DNA of 14,407 nt from Gammaproteobacteria bacterium (GTDB taxonomy: Bacteria; Pseudomonadota; Gammaproteobacteria; Pseudomonadales; Azotimanducaceae): assembly GCA_018667205.1 (NCBI GenBank), contig JABIVN010000121.1, forward strand, positions 1-14,407, read 5' to 3'. A program made the position numbers and the translations under genes. Each line of letters starts with the position of its first letter. Positions within the stretch are counted from its first letter, which is position 1. Positions 1-7,319 of this stretch are shown in pieces. The notes under the pieces were generated by a model, which saw only the letters and a program-made list of their open reading frames with translations, had not been told where the DNA came from and searched no databases.

Positions 1-606
1 CTCGTGGTTGCCTGGCAATCCGAGCGAATACGTCCAGCGATCATCTTGATTTTTGGTGTCGGCCTTTTCTTTGCCTCTGCTTATATGGTTATTTTGCCGT
101 TGATGGTACGGGACATTTTTGACGGCGGAGCGCGTGGCATCGCCATGGCTTATGGGTCAAACATGTTGGGGACCTGCACCGTTATTTTTTTTGTGATGCG
201 CCGGGGAGGGATTGCTCGACCGGGACGAGCCCTTATCCTCGCGGGGTGTTTCAGTTCTCTCGTAGTGTCTTGTCTGTACTTTGAACTCTCGGAACTCGCT
301 TTCTACGGGGTGATCTACATTTGGGGCATGTGCGGAGGTATCTCCATGACCCTGTCTCGTGCCATCGTGCAGGAAGCCTCACCACCGACCCATCGGGCGA
401 GAATTCTGAGTGTTTTCATGCTCGGTATGATGGGTGGCATGCCGATCGGTTCTGCGATTATCGGGATACTGGTTGAATACATGGGGGTCCGAAACGCAGT
501 ATTAGTGCCAGGTGTCGGGATGCTGGTGATTATTGCTTACTTGTATTTGGCAACGAGCCTTTACGATGTCAAACGTCAACCGGTTACAGTAACGGTTGAA
601 ACTTAA
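1..606 (+). CDS. MFS transporter, C-terminal half (partial at left edge)
   Basis: The reading frame is open to the first base of the window, so the gene begins upstream; the GTG at 4 is probably internal. About 200 residues are visible, with roughly six hydrophobic segments separated by short charged loops, which fits transmembrane helices 7 to 12 of a major facilitator carrier. The segment ALILAG...LVVSCLYF and the glycine-rich helix GMMGGMPIGSAIIGILVEY are typical of MFS C-domains. It ends in a short hydrophilic tail. The next gene, an SDR, begins 23 bases later on the same strand, so the two are probably cotranscribed and the carrier may import or export a substrate or product of that enzyme. 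Substrate and direction cannot be told from this half. Confidence 0.85.
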   Translation, partial: LVVAWQSERIRPAIILIFGVGLFFASAYMVILPLMVRDIFDGGARGIAMAYGSNMLGTCTVIFFVMRRGGIARPGRALILAGCFSSLVVSCLYFELSELAFYGVIYIWGMCGGISMTLSRAIVQEASPPTHRARILSVFMLGMMGGMPIGSAIIGILVEYMGVRNAVLVPGVGMLVIIAYLYLATSLYDVKRQPVTVTVET

Positions 607-629
607 TCAGAAACAGATAGGAGCCAACA

Positions 630-1460
630 ATGGACGGTAAGAGAGTTTTGATCACCGGCGGTAATAGCGGCATTGGTATAGTGACGGCACGAGAGTTGGC
701 CAAGCAAGGAGCGGAAGTTGTCCTTGCATGCAGGGATACCGCCAAGACGGCTGAGGCGTTGAAGGTGATCAATGCAGGTGCAACGGTCCCGGCCATTAAC
801 CTGCCCGTTGAGTTAGATAACCTGGATAGTGTGCGCGACCTTGCCGCCAATTTTCTGAACCGATATGACCGTATAGACGTGTTGATTAACAACGCTGGCG
901 TCTTTCCGCCAAAACAGCGAATCACCGCTGACGGTTTCGAGATGCAAATGGGGGTTAATCACCTGAGTCACTTTCTGCTTACCCATTTGTTGCTGGATTG
1001 TCTGAAGGCAAGTGCGCCGGCGCGGGTAGTGACAGTGTCATCCAAGTTACATAAAGGCGGCAAGATTGATTTCGACGTTTTCAAAGGTTACGAGAAATAC
1101 AACAGTCAGTCTGCTTACAATGGCTCCAAGCTGGCAAACGTGCTGTTTGGAATAGAACTTGCCAGGCAACTGGAAGGCACGGGTGTTACTTCTAACGTTC
1201 TGCACCCAGGTGCGGTTTCAACGGATATTATCCGCGACCTGCCATGGTTACTGCGTAAAATTATTGGGATGATTTTCATCTCTCCTGAAAAGGGTGCGCT
1301 GACCAACATTATGCTGGCCGGCGACCCGGCGCTGGCTGAGATCAATGGCAAATATTATGACCAATGTGAACTGACGGATTATTCCTCCCAGGCAGATGAT
1401 GAGGCACTGCGCAAGAAACTTTGGGATGTCAGTGCAGCGCTAACTGGGCTTGGTGGCTAG
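630..1460 (+). CDS. SDR family NAD(P)-dependent oxidoreductase, retinol dehydrogenase-like
   Basis: A 276-residue short-chain dehydrogenase, the usual length for the family. The cofactor-binding motif TGGNSGIG is at residues 9-16, the structural NNAG motif at 87-90, the candidate catalytic Ser at 137/138 (VTVSSK), and the catalytic pair Tyr163 and Lys167 in YNGSK. The HPG motif follows at 192-194. The long spacing between the VSS motif and YNGSK, and the SKLANVLF segment, resemble the retinol dehydrogenase / WW-domain oxidoreductase branch, which interconverts lipophilic alcohols and ketones or aldehydes. ACR after the second strand (33-35) suggests NADP preference, which is an inference. The ATG at 630 is preceded by TAGGAG at 618-623, a good ribosome binding site. 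It lies 23 bases downstream of the MFS gene. All catalytic residues are present; the substrate is unknown. Confidence 0.92.
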   Translation: MDGKRVLITGGNSGIGIVTARELAKQGAEVVLACRDTAKTAEALKVINAGATVPAINLPVELDNLDSVRDLAANFLNRYDRIDVLINNAGVFPPKQRITADGFEMQMGVNHLSHFLLTHLLLDCLKASAPARVVTVSSKLHKGGKIDFDVFKGYEKYNSQSAYNGSKLANVLFGIELARQLEGTGVTSNVLHPGAVSTDIIRDLPWLLRKIIGMIFISPEKGALTNIMLAGDPALAEINGKYYDQCELTDYSSQADDEALRKKLWDVSAALTGLGG

Positions 1461-1462
1461 CA

Positions 1463-1477
1463 GAAGGATCCTCCTTC
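1463..1477. terminator. Small hairpin in the convergent gap (weak terminator candidate)
   Basis: GAAGGA (1463-1468), loop TCC, TCCTTC (1472-1477): a perfect 6-bp stem filling the 15-base gap between the convergent stops of the SDR (1458-1460) and the GMC gene (1476-1478). A second inverted repeat, AGGATG / CATCCT, lies beside it at 1478-1498 within the GMC C-terminus. Neither is followed by a clear T-run, so terminator function is a guess. Confidence 0.3.
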
Positions 1478-3092
1478 AGGATGTCTTTACAGCATCCTCA
1501 AGGACAAACTTCGCACCCTTTTCAGCAATCATCACTGTCGGTGCATTGGTATTGCCTGAAGTAATGGTGGGCATCACGGATGCATCGATAACTCTTAACC
1601 CCTGAATACCATGAACCTCAAGCCTGTCATTCACTACCGCTAAGGGGTCGTTCCCCATTTTGCAGGTGCCAACCGGATGGAAGATGGTGGTTCCCAGGTC
1701 ACGAGCCGCTCGTTCCACGTCTGCATCGGTCACAATATCCGCGCCAGGCTTTACTTCTTCCGGTTCGAACCGACTGAGCGCAGATGAGGACATTATCCTT
1801 CGAGTGTATTTCAAGCCGGCCACCGCAACCTGCAGGTCCTCCTCCGTGGACAGGTAATTAAGCGTAATGGCTGGGTAGTCTTCCGGCCGCTTCGACTTGA
1901 TGCGAACATGCCCCCTGCTCGAGGGGCGAAGATTGCAGACGGATGGTGTTATGGCGTTGTACCTGTGTAGCGGATCGCCGAACTTATCTAGGGATAAAGG
2001 TTGGACGTGCCACTCGATATTGGCTGTCGGCTGGTTCTCATCACTCTTGGCGAATGCGCCCAGCTGTGAAGGCGGCATGGTTAAAGGGCCGGTTTTTCGC
2101 AGAAAGTACTCGATGCCCATCGCTGCCAGGCCGAACAGGGAATGAACGCGTTGATTGAGCGTGACAGTATTGCTCACCTTGTAAATCGTTCGTACCTGCA
2201 GGTGATCCTGCAGGTTCTCACCCACCCCTGGAAGCTCATGAGCGGGTGCGACACCTCGTTGCTTTAACATTTCACCGTTACCAACGCCGGAAAGCTGTAG
2301 AATTTGCGGTGACCCGATGGAGCCGGCAGATAGCAGTACTTCGCGAGTTGCAGTAAATGTTTCAATGCTTTTTTTTGTTCGGACCTCGATACCGGTGCAT
2401 CTTTTTTCGCCGGATGTGTTATCCAATATTAGTTTCTGAACGTGGCACTCAGTCAGAATAGTTAAGTTGTGTCTTGCCTTGGCCGGATCAAGGAATGCCT
2501 TGGTTGCGCTCCACCTGGAACCCCGCCGCTGGTTCATTTGGAAGTAGGCGTTACCTGAGTTGTCGCCGCGATTGAACTCGGCGATCTTTGGAATGCCAGT
2601 ATCAGCTGCGGCGTCTCGCCAGGCATCAAGAATTTCCCAGTTCACCCTGCGCTCTTCGACGCGCAGTTCACCCCCGGCGCCATGAAATTCATCCGCGCCG
2701 TGCTGATAGTCCTCGGACTGTTTGAACACGGGTAAAACATCATTCCAGGACCAGCCAACATTGCCTAATTGTGCCCAGTGATTATAGTCACTGCGCTGGC
2801 CCCGCATATAGATCATCGCGTTAATAGAAGAGGACCCGCCCAGTACCTTACCCCTGGCGTAACCAATGCTTCGTCCGTTCAAGCCAGGGTCTGGCTCAAT
2901 TTCGTAGCACCAATCGGTGCGGGGGTTGTTGATGGTGTAGAGATAACCTACCGGAATATTGATCCAAAAATAGTTGTCTTTCTTGCCTGCCTCGATTAGC
3001 AGGACATTGTATTTACCATCAGCAGTAAGCCTATTGGCCAGAACGCAGCCCGCGGTGCCCGCGCCAACGATAATATAATCAAAGGTGGACAT
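1476..3092 (-). CDS. GMC family FAD-dependent oxidoreductase (alcohol/choline dehydrogenase-like)
   Basis: A 538-residue glucose-methanol-choline flavoenzyme of normal length. The ADP-binding GAGTAG is at residues 10-15 with the acidic strand end LLIEAG at 31-36. GMC signature 1 (GKVLGGSSSIN...) is at about 81-98 and signature 2 (GSIGSPQILQLSGVG) at 257-271. The catalytic pair is His472 (FHPVGTCKMG) and Asn516 (TSGNTNAP), 44 residues apart as in the choline oxidase pair. The family oxidises primary or secondary alcohols to aldehydes or ketones, passing electrons to a quinone or oxygen. This protein resembles the BetA/AlkJ-like dehydrogenases widespread in proteobacterial catabolic clusters, but nothing fixes choline as the substrate. 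No signal peptide is visible, so it is probably cytoplasmic or membrane-associated. Its ATG lies one base after the stop of the LLM gene (TGA-C-ATG), indicating translational coupling as the last gene of a three-gene operon. Confidence 0.95.
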   Translation of the reverse strand: MSTFDYIIVGAGTAGCVLANRLTADGKYNVLLIEAGKKDNYFWINIPVGYLYTINNPRTDWCYEIEPDPGLNGRSIGYARGKVLGGSSSINAMIYMRGQRSDYNHWAQLGNVGWSWNDVLPVFKQSEDYQHGADEFHGAGGELRVEERRVNWEILDAWRDAAADTGIPKIAEFNRGDNSGNAYFQMNQRRGSRWSATKAFLDPAKARHNLTILTECHVQKLILDNTSGEKRCTGIEVRTKKSIETFTATREVLLSAGSIGSPQILQLSGVGNGEMLKQRGVAPAHELPGVGENLQDHLQVRTIYKVSNTVTLNQRVHSLFGLAAMGIEYFLRKTGPLTMPPSQLGAFAKSDENQPTANIEWHVQPLSLDKFGDPLHRYNAITPSVCNLRPSSRGHVRIKSKRPEDYPAITLNYLSTEEDLQVAVAGLKYTRRIMSSSALSRFEPEEVKPGADIVTDADVERAARDLGTTIFHPVGTCKMGNDPLAVVNDRLEVHGIQGLRVIDASVMPTITSGNTNAPTVMIAEKGAKFVLEDAVKTS

Positions 3093-3093
3093 G

Positions 3094-3960
3094 TCAGGCA
3101 GCCGCCTCTATCAGCGTTTCAAGTTCAACAAGCCTGGCTGAGATACGCTCTGCCTTTTGGCTACCGAGGTGGATGATAAGTTGGTCTACGCCTAGATCCT
3201 CATACCCTTTAACCATGTCAGCCGTGACCTGGTAGGGCGGCGTGATCACCAGTTGGAAGTCATCCCGATTGCGCGCCTCCTTGGCAAGGGCGGCGTCCAG
3301 CTTAAGGATCACCTGTGCGGTTGCTTCAAGGTTCATCTGGAAGCCATACCATCCATTGCCATATTTCGCTGCCCGGCGAAAACCAGCACTGCTGTGTCCG
3401 CCGACGATAATGGGGATGTGTGGCTTCTGGACCGGTTTTGGATCCATGCGGCAAGGCGCAAGATCATAGTATTCACCATGAAATTCCGTCACCGGTTCGG
3501 TCCATAGCTGCTTCATCATTTGCAGCATCTCATCACAACGCTTGCCTCGGTCATGGAAGTTGTATCCGCAGGCAACCACTTCTTCCTTGCACCATCCCAC
3601 GCCGATACCAAAATCGATACGTCCCTGAGTTAACCAGTCAAGAGTAGTAAACTCTTTGGCAGTATAAATTGGGTTACGTTGCGGTAAAAGTGTGATCCCC
3701 GTGCCAAACCGTAACGTTTTGGTGCAGGCAGCGAGGTAGCCGAATGTTGCAACGGTATCGAGCATCCCGCCACCTTCTGGTACCGGCAGTTTGCCAGAGG
3801 CTGACCCTGGGTAGGGAGACTCGGTCTTGTCGAACAGGATGACGTGTTCACCCATCCACAGTGAATCTAGCCCTATGCTCTCCGCACTTTGCGCAAAACC
3901 CCCGATCATCTGCGGCGTGCAGATGGGTGACATAAAGGTAGAAAAAGTACCGATTTTCAT
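3094..3960 (-). CDS. LLM class (luciferase-like) flavin/F420-dependent oxidoreductase
   Basis: A 288-residue bacterial-luciferase-fold TIM barrel. Visible family marks are SLWMGEHV at residues 34-41, FGTGITLLPQRNP near 85-97, GRIDFGIGVGWCKEE at 113-127 and IPIIVGG at 182-188. This pattern fits the TIGR03619-like group usually annotated as F420-dependent. Known members use reduced F420 or FMNH2 for reductions or monooxygenations; which cofactor is used here cannot be seen. The ATG is at 3958-3960, only three bases after the stop of the MORN gene, and its own stop lies one base before the GMC start. It is therefore the middle gene of the operon and is probably translated by coupling, since the upstream ribosome binding site is poor. 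The LLM/GMC pair suggests successive redox steps on one organic substrate (inference). Confidence 0.92.
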   Translation of the reverse strand: MKIGTFSTFMSPICTPQMIGGFAQSAESIGLDSLWMGEHVILFDKTESPYPGSASGKLPVPEGGGMLDTVATFGYLAACTKTLRFGTGITLLPQRNPIYTAKEFTTLDWLTQGRIDFGIGVGWCKEEVVACGYNFHDRGKRCDEMLQMMKQLWTEPVTEFHGEYYDLAPCRMDPKPVQKPHIPIIVGGHSSAGFRRAAKYGNGWYGFQMNLEATAQVILKLDAALAKEARNRDDFQLVITPPYQVTADMVKGYEDLGVDQLIIHLGSQKAERISARLVELETLIEAAA

Positions 3961-3963
3961 AAG

Positions 3964-5130
3964 TTAGTCCAAACGTTCGTTTTCAAAAAAGGTGCAGGGC
4001 GTCACGGTGTCTGAAGCATAACAGCGACCAAGGCCATGTATCATGTCTGCGCGGAACTCCCCTTCGAATCTATCGCCATCTGTGAACGTCATGGTGCCGC
4101 TACCCTCGCGAAGCCCGTCCTCCCAGTAGCCTCGGTAGACTCGCCCATCAGGCCATTTTCGTTTCCCTTCTCCGTTGGGTTTGCCGTTCGCAAAGCTACC
4201 TTCATGAATGATCCCACTTGAGAAGTGAGCGACCCCGTATCCATGAAAGTTGTCGTTCTGGAACTGACCCCGGTAAGTGTTGCCGTTCGGCCAGGTTCGC
4301 TCGCCGGTGCCTTGCATGCGTCCTGCTGCAAACTCTCCCTCGTAGACACTGCCATCGACAAAGGCGAGGACGCCAGTTCCTTCAATGACGCCATAGTGGA
4401 CCTCGCCCATATAGATGTTACCGGAGATCAGGTTAAGGGTGCCGCGACCATGGGGTTTTTCATCCGCAAACTCGCCCTGGAATCGATCGCCGACCGCTGA
4501 GGTGTAATCGCCTTCGCCGGCAATAACGTCGTTGATGAACTCGCCTTGATAAAAACTGCCATCGGGCCAGTGCAATTCACCTTTACCGTGCAGCCTCCCC
4601 GTGATTAGTTCGCCGGTATAGGTTCTGCCATCCGTAAATAAGAGAGAACCCTTGCCGTGCGGCAGCCCGCCACGAACATCTCCTCGGTAGAACTGTTGGG
4701 AGGGCCATGTAATTGTTCCATTGCCGTTCAGTTCGTCAGAGAAGATGCCGTCGTAGGAAAGGCTGTCACGGACGATGGGTGCAGGAGGAGTTTTGGGGCT
4801 GGACTCTGTGGCTACTGCTACTAACGGTTTAATCTTTACGGGTCGCTCGGAAGCTTCCGTGATGGCCTCACTAATTTTTTCCACTGCTGGTTTTAGGGCT
4901 CTGGGTCGTTGTGGATTTGCGGGCCGGTACTCGCTGTTCATTCCTGGCGCTTGTTTGAGGGCGCTGGATTGCTTGGGATCGACAAGGCTGGACTCACTAA
5001 TTATTTCCGCTATCAGTTTAAGTGTCATGGGTTGCTCGAGTCTGACGAAGTAGCCCAAGGTCGTCATCCCTATTCCGACTGCCAGGATAAGCCAGTGATA
5101 GACTGAAAAGTGTTCGGAGAATTGCAGCAT
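3964..5130 (-). CDS. Membrane-anchored MORN-repeat protein
   Basis: A 388-residue protein with three parts. A single hydrophobic segment at about residues 11-29 (WLILAVGIGMTTLGYFV) probably anchors the N-terminus. A low-complexity linker at about 30-120 is built from four degenerate 21-residue units. Eleven MORN repeats follow, with Y/F/H-x-G starts at residues 126, 148, 171, 194, 217, 240, 263, 286, 309, 332 and 355, a strict 23-residue step after the first. MORN repeats form elongated beta-hairpin arrays used as scaffolds or for membrane and protein contacts; bacterial MORN proteins have few assigned functions. The tail CYASDTVTPCTFFENERLD carries two cysteines. It is the first gene of an operon with the LLM and GMC oxidoreductases, three bases before the former. 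Whether it scaffolds them is unknown. No Shine-Dalgarno sequence is evident before the ATG at 5130. Confidence 0.9.
   Translation of the reverse strand: MLQFSEHFSVYHWLILAVGIGMTTLGYFVRLEQPMTLKLIAEIISESSLVDPKQSSALKQAPGMNSEYRPANPQRPRALKPAVEKISEAITEASERPVKIKPLVAVATESSPKTPPAPIVRDSLSYDGIFSDELNGNGTITWPSQQFYRGDVRGGLPHGKGSLLFTDGRTYTGELITGRLHGKGELHWPDGSFYQGEFINDVIAGEGDYTSAVGDRFQGEFADEKPHGRGTLNLISGNIYMGEVHYGVIEGTGVLAFVDGSVYEGEFAAGRMQGTGERTWPNGNTYRGQFQNDNFHGYGVAHFSSGIIHEGSFANGKPNGEGKRKWPDGRVYRGYWEDGLREGSGTMTFTDGDRFEGEFRADMIHGLGRCYASDTVTPCTFFENERLD
4786..5037 (-). repeat. Four-unit degenerate 63-bp tandem repeat in the MORN protein linker
   Basis: The units are 4975-5037, 4912-4974, 4849-4911 and 4786-4848, coding for residues 32-52, 53-73, 74-94 and 95-115. 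Aligned without gaps, the aliphatic-Lys pairs fall at 37/38, 58/59, 79/80 and 100/101, and the Ser/Thr-Glu pairs at 45/46, 66/67, 87/88 and 108/109: exact 21-residue spacing. At the DNA level the plus strand shows recurring blocks such as ACTCACTAATT-TTTCC, GGTTTA/GTTTAA and GGGT-GCTC in register. This indicates tandem duplication followed by drift. Confidence 0.8.
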
Positions 5131-5136
5131 TAAGTC

Positions 5137-5142
5137 ATTCTA
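5137..5142 (-). promoter_or_regulatory. Possible -10 element (TAGAAT) just upstream of the MORN gene
   Basis: Read on the minus strand, TAGAAT matches the TATAAT consensus at 5 of 6 positions, with a weak TTTAAC 16 bases further upstream as a possible -35. It lies only six bases before the ATG at 5130 and no ribosome binding site is visible, so a leaderless or near-leaderless transcript is possible. The 96-base divergent gap 5131-5226 must also hold the promoter of the rhodanese gene. This is a weak match only. Confidence 0.25.
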
Positions 5143-5226
5143 TGCCAGTGAGTAACCAGTTAAAACGTTTCTGGACACAGGAAAATTGAATGTCCATGAT
5201 GGCCGCATTGAAATTTTGATTTTGAA

Positions 5227-5670
5227 ATGGAGCCATCATTGGCGATTGTTGACATTTTTGCAGAAGTAGAAGAAATCAAGAAAGGTCTAGAGAACCTTTC
5301 GATAGATGAACTGAAAGATGAGATTTCCGAGAACCCTGACTTGCTGCTCATTGATATCCGGGAAATTCAAGAGCTGGTAGCGCTTGGGACGATTCCTGGT
5401 GCAGTGCATGTCGCCAGGGGCATGATGGAATTCTGGGCCAGTCCTGCCAGTCCTTACTTCCGGGACTATTTTAAGGAAGATGCTCGCATAGTGGCCTTTT
5501 GTGCTGGCGGTGGGCGTTCAGCCTGTGCCGCAAGAGACCTGAAAGCAATGGGCTTTAAAAATGTAGCTCACCTCGAGCTGGGCTTTAATGGATGGCGTAA
5601 ATCGGGCGGTCCGATGGAAGATTTTGCATCAAGCAGTCGCTGGATTCGGCGACCAGAGAAAGAGGTATAG
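5227..5670 (+). CDS. Rhodanese-domain protein
   Basis: A 147-residue single-domain rhodanese with an N-terminal extension of about 25 residues. The CH2A-like region LLLIDIRE is at residues 39-46, followed by GTIPGAVHVARG at 54-65. The active-site loop CAGGGRS has the nucleophile Cys92 and Arg97. The GFNGW motif near 119-123 is typical of the C-terminal end of the domain. Such proteins carry sulfane sulfur as a persulfide on the cysteine for sulfur transfer or sulfide handling. The ATG at 5227 has no clear Shine-Dalgarno sequence; a TTG four codons later is the other early choice. The stop is three bases before the VOC gene, so the two form an operon, divergent from the MORN-LLM-GMC operon. 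Confidence 0.9.
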   Translation: MEPSLAIVDIFAEVEEIKKGLENLSIDELKDEISENPDLLLIDIREIQELVALGTIPGAVHVARGMMEFWASPASPYFRDYFKEDARIVAFCAGGGRSACAARDLKAMGFKNVAHLELGFNGWRKSGGPMEDFASSSRWIRRPEKEV

Positions 5671-5673
5671 ACG

Positions 5674-6162
5674 ATGACTGTTGAACTAAATGGTATTGCC
5701 CATATTCAGATGACGGTCAACGATATTGATCGTTGTCTGCCTTTTTGGGAGAAATTGTGTCATTTTTTGGAAATGAAGACCCTTGTTAAGAATGACACGA
5801 CGCTTTATTGCATTGGTAGTCGAACGGGTATTTTGATTCGCGAGGCACCGGAAGATAAAAAAAGTGTACGCTTCGATCAGGATACTAGCGGTTTGCACCA
5901 CTTTTGCTTTCGCGCCAGGGCGAAGGAAGATGTTGATGCCATTGCCGGTTTTATTGAAAAAGAGGTAGATGCCAACATCATCCACGGCCCTGAGGACGGG
6001 TCGCATTTCGCGCCGGGTTATTATTCGATCCTATTTGAAGATCCCGACGGTATACGCGTGGAGGTGAACTATGTTCCAGGAAAAGGCCATTTCGGTGGCG
6101 AAGGAAGGTTGGGTCCCGAGGGTCCCGGACCATCAAGTATCTATGGGAAATCAGGCATCTAA
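5674..6162 (+). CDS. VOC superfamily protein (glyoxalase/extradiol dioxygenase fold)
   Basis: A 162-residue vicinal-oxygen-chelate protein with two beta-alpha-beta-beta-beta modules. The first strand carries His10 (IAHIQMTV), the second module opens with LHHFCFRA (His75/His76), and FEDPDGIRVEVNYVP ends with Glu130. These are the usual metal-ligand positions of the superfamily, so divalent-metal binding is likely. Members include glyoxalase I, dioxygenases, epimerases and fosfomycin-resistance enzymes; the reaction here cannot be assigned. The C-terminal tail of about 25 residues is glycine/proline-rich. The ATG at 5674 follows AGAGG at 5661-5665 with good spacing and lies three bases after the rhodanese stop. 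Its stop is four bases from that of the convergent reductase gene. Confidence 0.9.
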   Translation: MTVELNGIAHIQMTVNDIDRCLPFWEKLCHFLEMKTLVKNDTTLYCIGSRTGILIREAPEDKKSVRFDQDTSGLHHFCFRARAKEDVDAIAGFIEKEVDANIIHGPEDGSHFAPGYYSILFEDPDGIRVEVNYVPGKGHFGGEGRLGPEGPGPSSIYGKSGI

Positions 6163-6166
6163 AAAT

Positions 6167-7267
6167 TTAACGAAGCGGTGGCAGAATTTTCATTTGTTCC
6201 AGCTTGTGAAACCATCGTGACAGCATATCGGTTGTATCAACGCATTCCGTGAACCCGGCGTTGCGAAGCTTAATAGTGCTTAGGATCGCTGGTGGCGGGG
6301 CTGTATGGCCGTAAGCGTTGAACATCGCATCTGCATAAAAGAAAGAATCGCCGACCAGTTCGCGAATTGTATGAGGCCTAAGACCATGCTGGGTGACTAG
6401 CCGTGACCAATTGTCTTCCTTTTCATAGAGTGATTCTGATAAAAGCTGCCTGACAGGCTCGCCGGTTTCCATACCAAATATTTCCGCAAGGGCTGGCCAA
6501 GTGTCCTGCCAACGGAAGACATCACCGTTGGTAATGTTAAATGTTTGGTTGGTAAAGGCGCTGTTATCGAAACTGAAACTGATTGCCCTTGCCAATAAGT
6601 CGGCATCAATGGCTTCAGAAACGCCGGAACTGCCGCCCGTATAGGTCAGGGGTAAGCCCTCGGATTTTTGCAGCGCGGCGTACACGCCGACGGCTGCCAG
6701 CATATTCATAGGAGCATGCAATGCGTGTCCAAATATCACCTGTGGGCGCCAGATTGTAAATTGCAGGTCTGTATCGCGGCATAGATCGCGCAGGTAATCT
6801 TCTTGCAGCCAGTAAAAATTCTCATGAAGATGACGTGGATCGCTTTCAACCCCCGGTATCTTCATGGGTTCGACATGTGCGCCATAGGCCTTTGTGCCCT
6901 GCAGCAAGGTGACATGCCGCAGTTTACCGCTGCCTTTTAGTGGATCGAGAAGATTTCGGAGCATCGCGAGATTGGTTTGCATCTGGTCTTGTTCTTGCCA
7001 GCCAGATATCAGGCCAGGCTTCTCGAAAAGCGCCGCATAGACCAAATGGGTTGCGTCCGAAAGCGTCGATTCCGCCATCTGTTCGCATTCAGTTTGACTG
7101 TTTAGATCGAGTGGTTGGAACGCTGCATCAGCAAGGTCGGCGGGTGGGCGGCGAGACAGGCCCACCACCGGTATCTCACTCAGCATTAGATGTTCAACCA
7201 ACGCGCGGCCAACGACACCGCTCGCGCCGACGACTGCTACCTTTATCGAGTTTTCTATGTTGCTCAA
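6167..7267 (-). CDS. PRISE-like SDR (progesterone 5-beta-reductase / iridoid synthase-type enone reductase)
   Basis: A 366-residue NAD(P)-binding protein with the dinucleotide motif GASGVVG at residues 14-20 and GLSRR at 36-40. Several segments match the plant and bacterial PRISE family in order: LLQGTKAYGAH (Lys126), NFYWLQEDYL (Tyr152), WRPQVIFG (173-180), then LAAVGVYAALQKSEGLPL, and NITNGDVFRWQDTWPALAEIFG in the C-terminal half. Lys126 and Tyr152 correspond to the catalytic Lys/Tyr pair of progesterone 5-beta-reductase. The family reduces activated C=C bonds of enones with NADPH, so a 1,4-reductase acting on a cyclic or steroidal enone is likely; the real substrate is unknown. The start appears to be TTG at 7265-7267, with GGGA about eight bases upstream; no in-frame ATG is closer. 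It is divergent from the MFS gene at 7392, suggesting shared control. Confidence 0.85.
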   Translation of the reverse strand: MSNIENSIKVAVVGASGVVGRALVEHLMLSEIPVVGLSRRPPADLADAAFQPLDLNSQTECEQMAESTLSDATHLVYAALFEKPGLISGWQEQDQMQTNLAMLRNLLDPLKGSGKLRHVTLLQGTKAYGAHVEPMKIPGVESDPRHLHENFYWLQEDYLRDLCRDTDLQFTIWRPQVIFGHALHAPMNMLAAVGVYAALQKSEGLPLTYTGGSSGVSEAIDADLLARAISFSFDNSAFTNQTFNITNGDVFRWQDTWPALAEIFGMETGEPVRQLLSESLYEKEDNWSRLVTQHGLRPHTIRELVGDSFFYADAMFNAYGHTAPPPAILSTIKLRNAGFTECVDTTDMLSRWFHKLEQMKILPPLR

Positions 7268-7285
7268 TGGCTTATCCCGTTTGTT

Positions 7286-7319
7286 TAACGTCTAAATCAG
7301 TCGCGTTAAGATAGCGTTA
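7286..7319. promoter_or_regulatory. CGTTA half-site cluster in the divergent gap
   Basis: The 124-base gap between the divergent PRISE-like and MFS genes holds GCGTTA at 7303-7308 and again at 7314-7319, 11 bases apart (about one helical turn), plus the inverted half-site TAACG at 7286-7290. This could be a regulator site controlling both genes. The match is short and could be chance. Confidence 0.3.

Noticed and set aside
4089..4500. Other-frame ORFs inside the MORN gene
   Set aside because: Repetitive coding sequence produces long open shadow frames; none has a recognisable domain or ribosome binding site.
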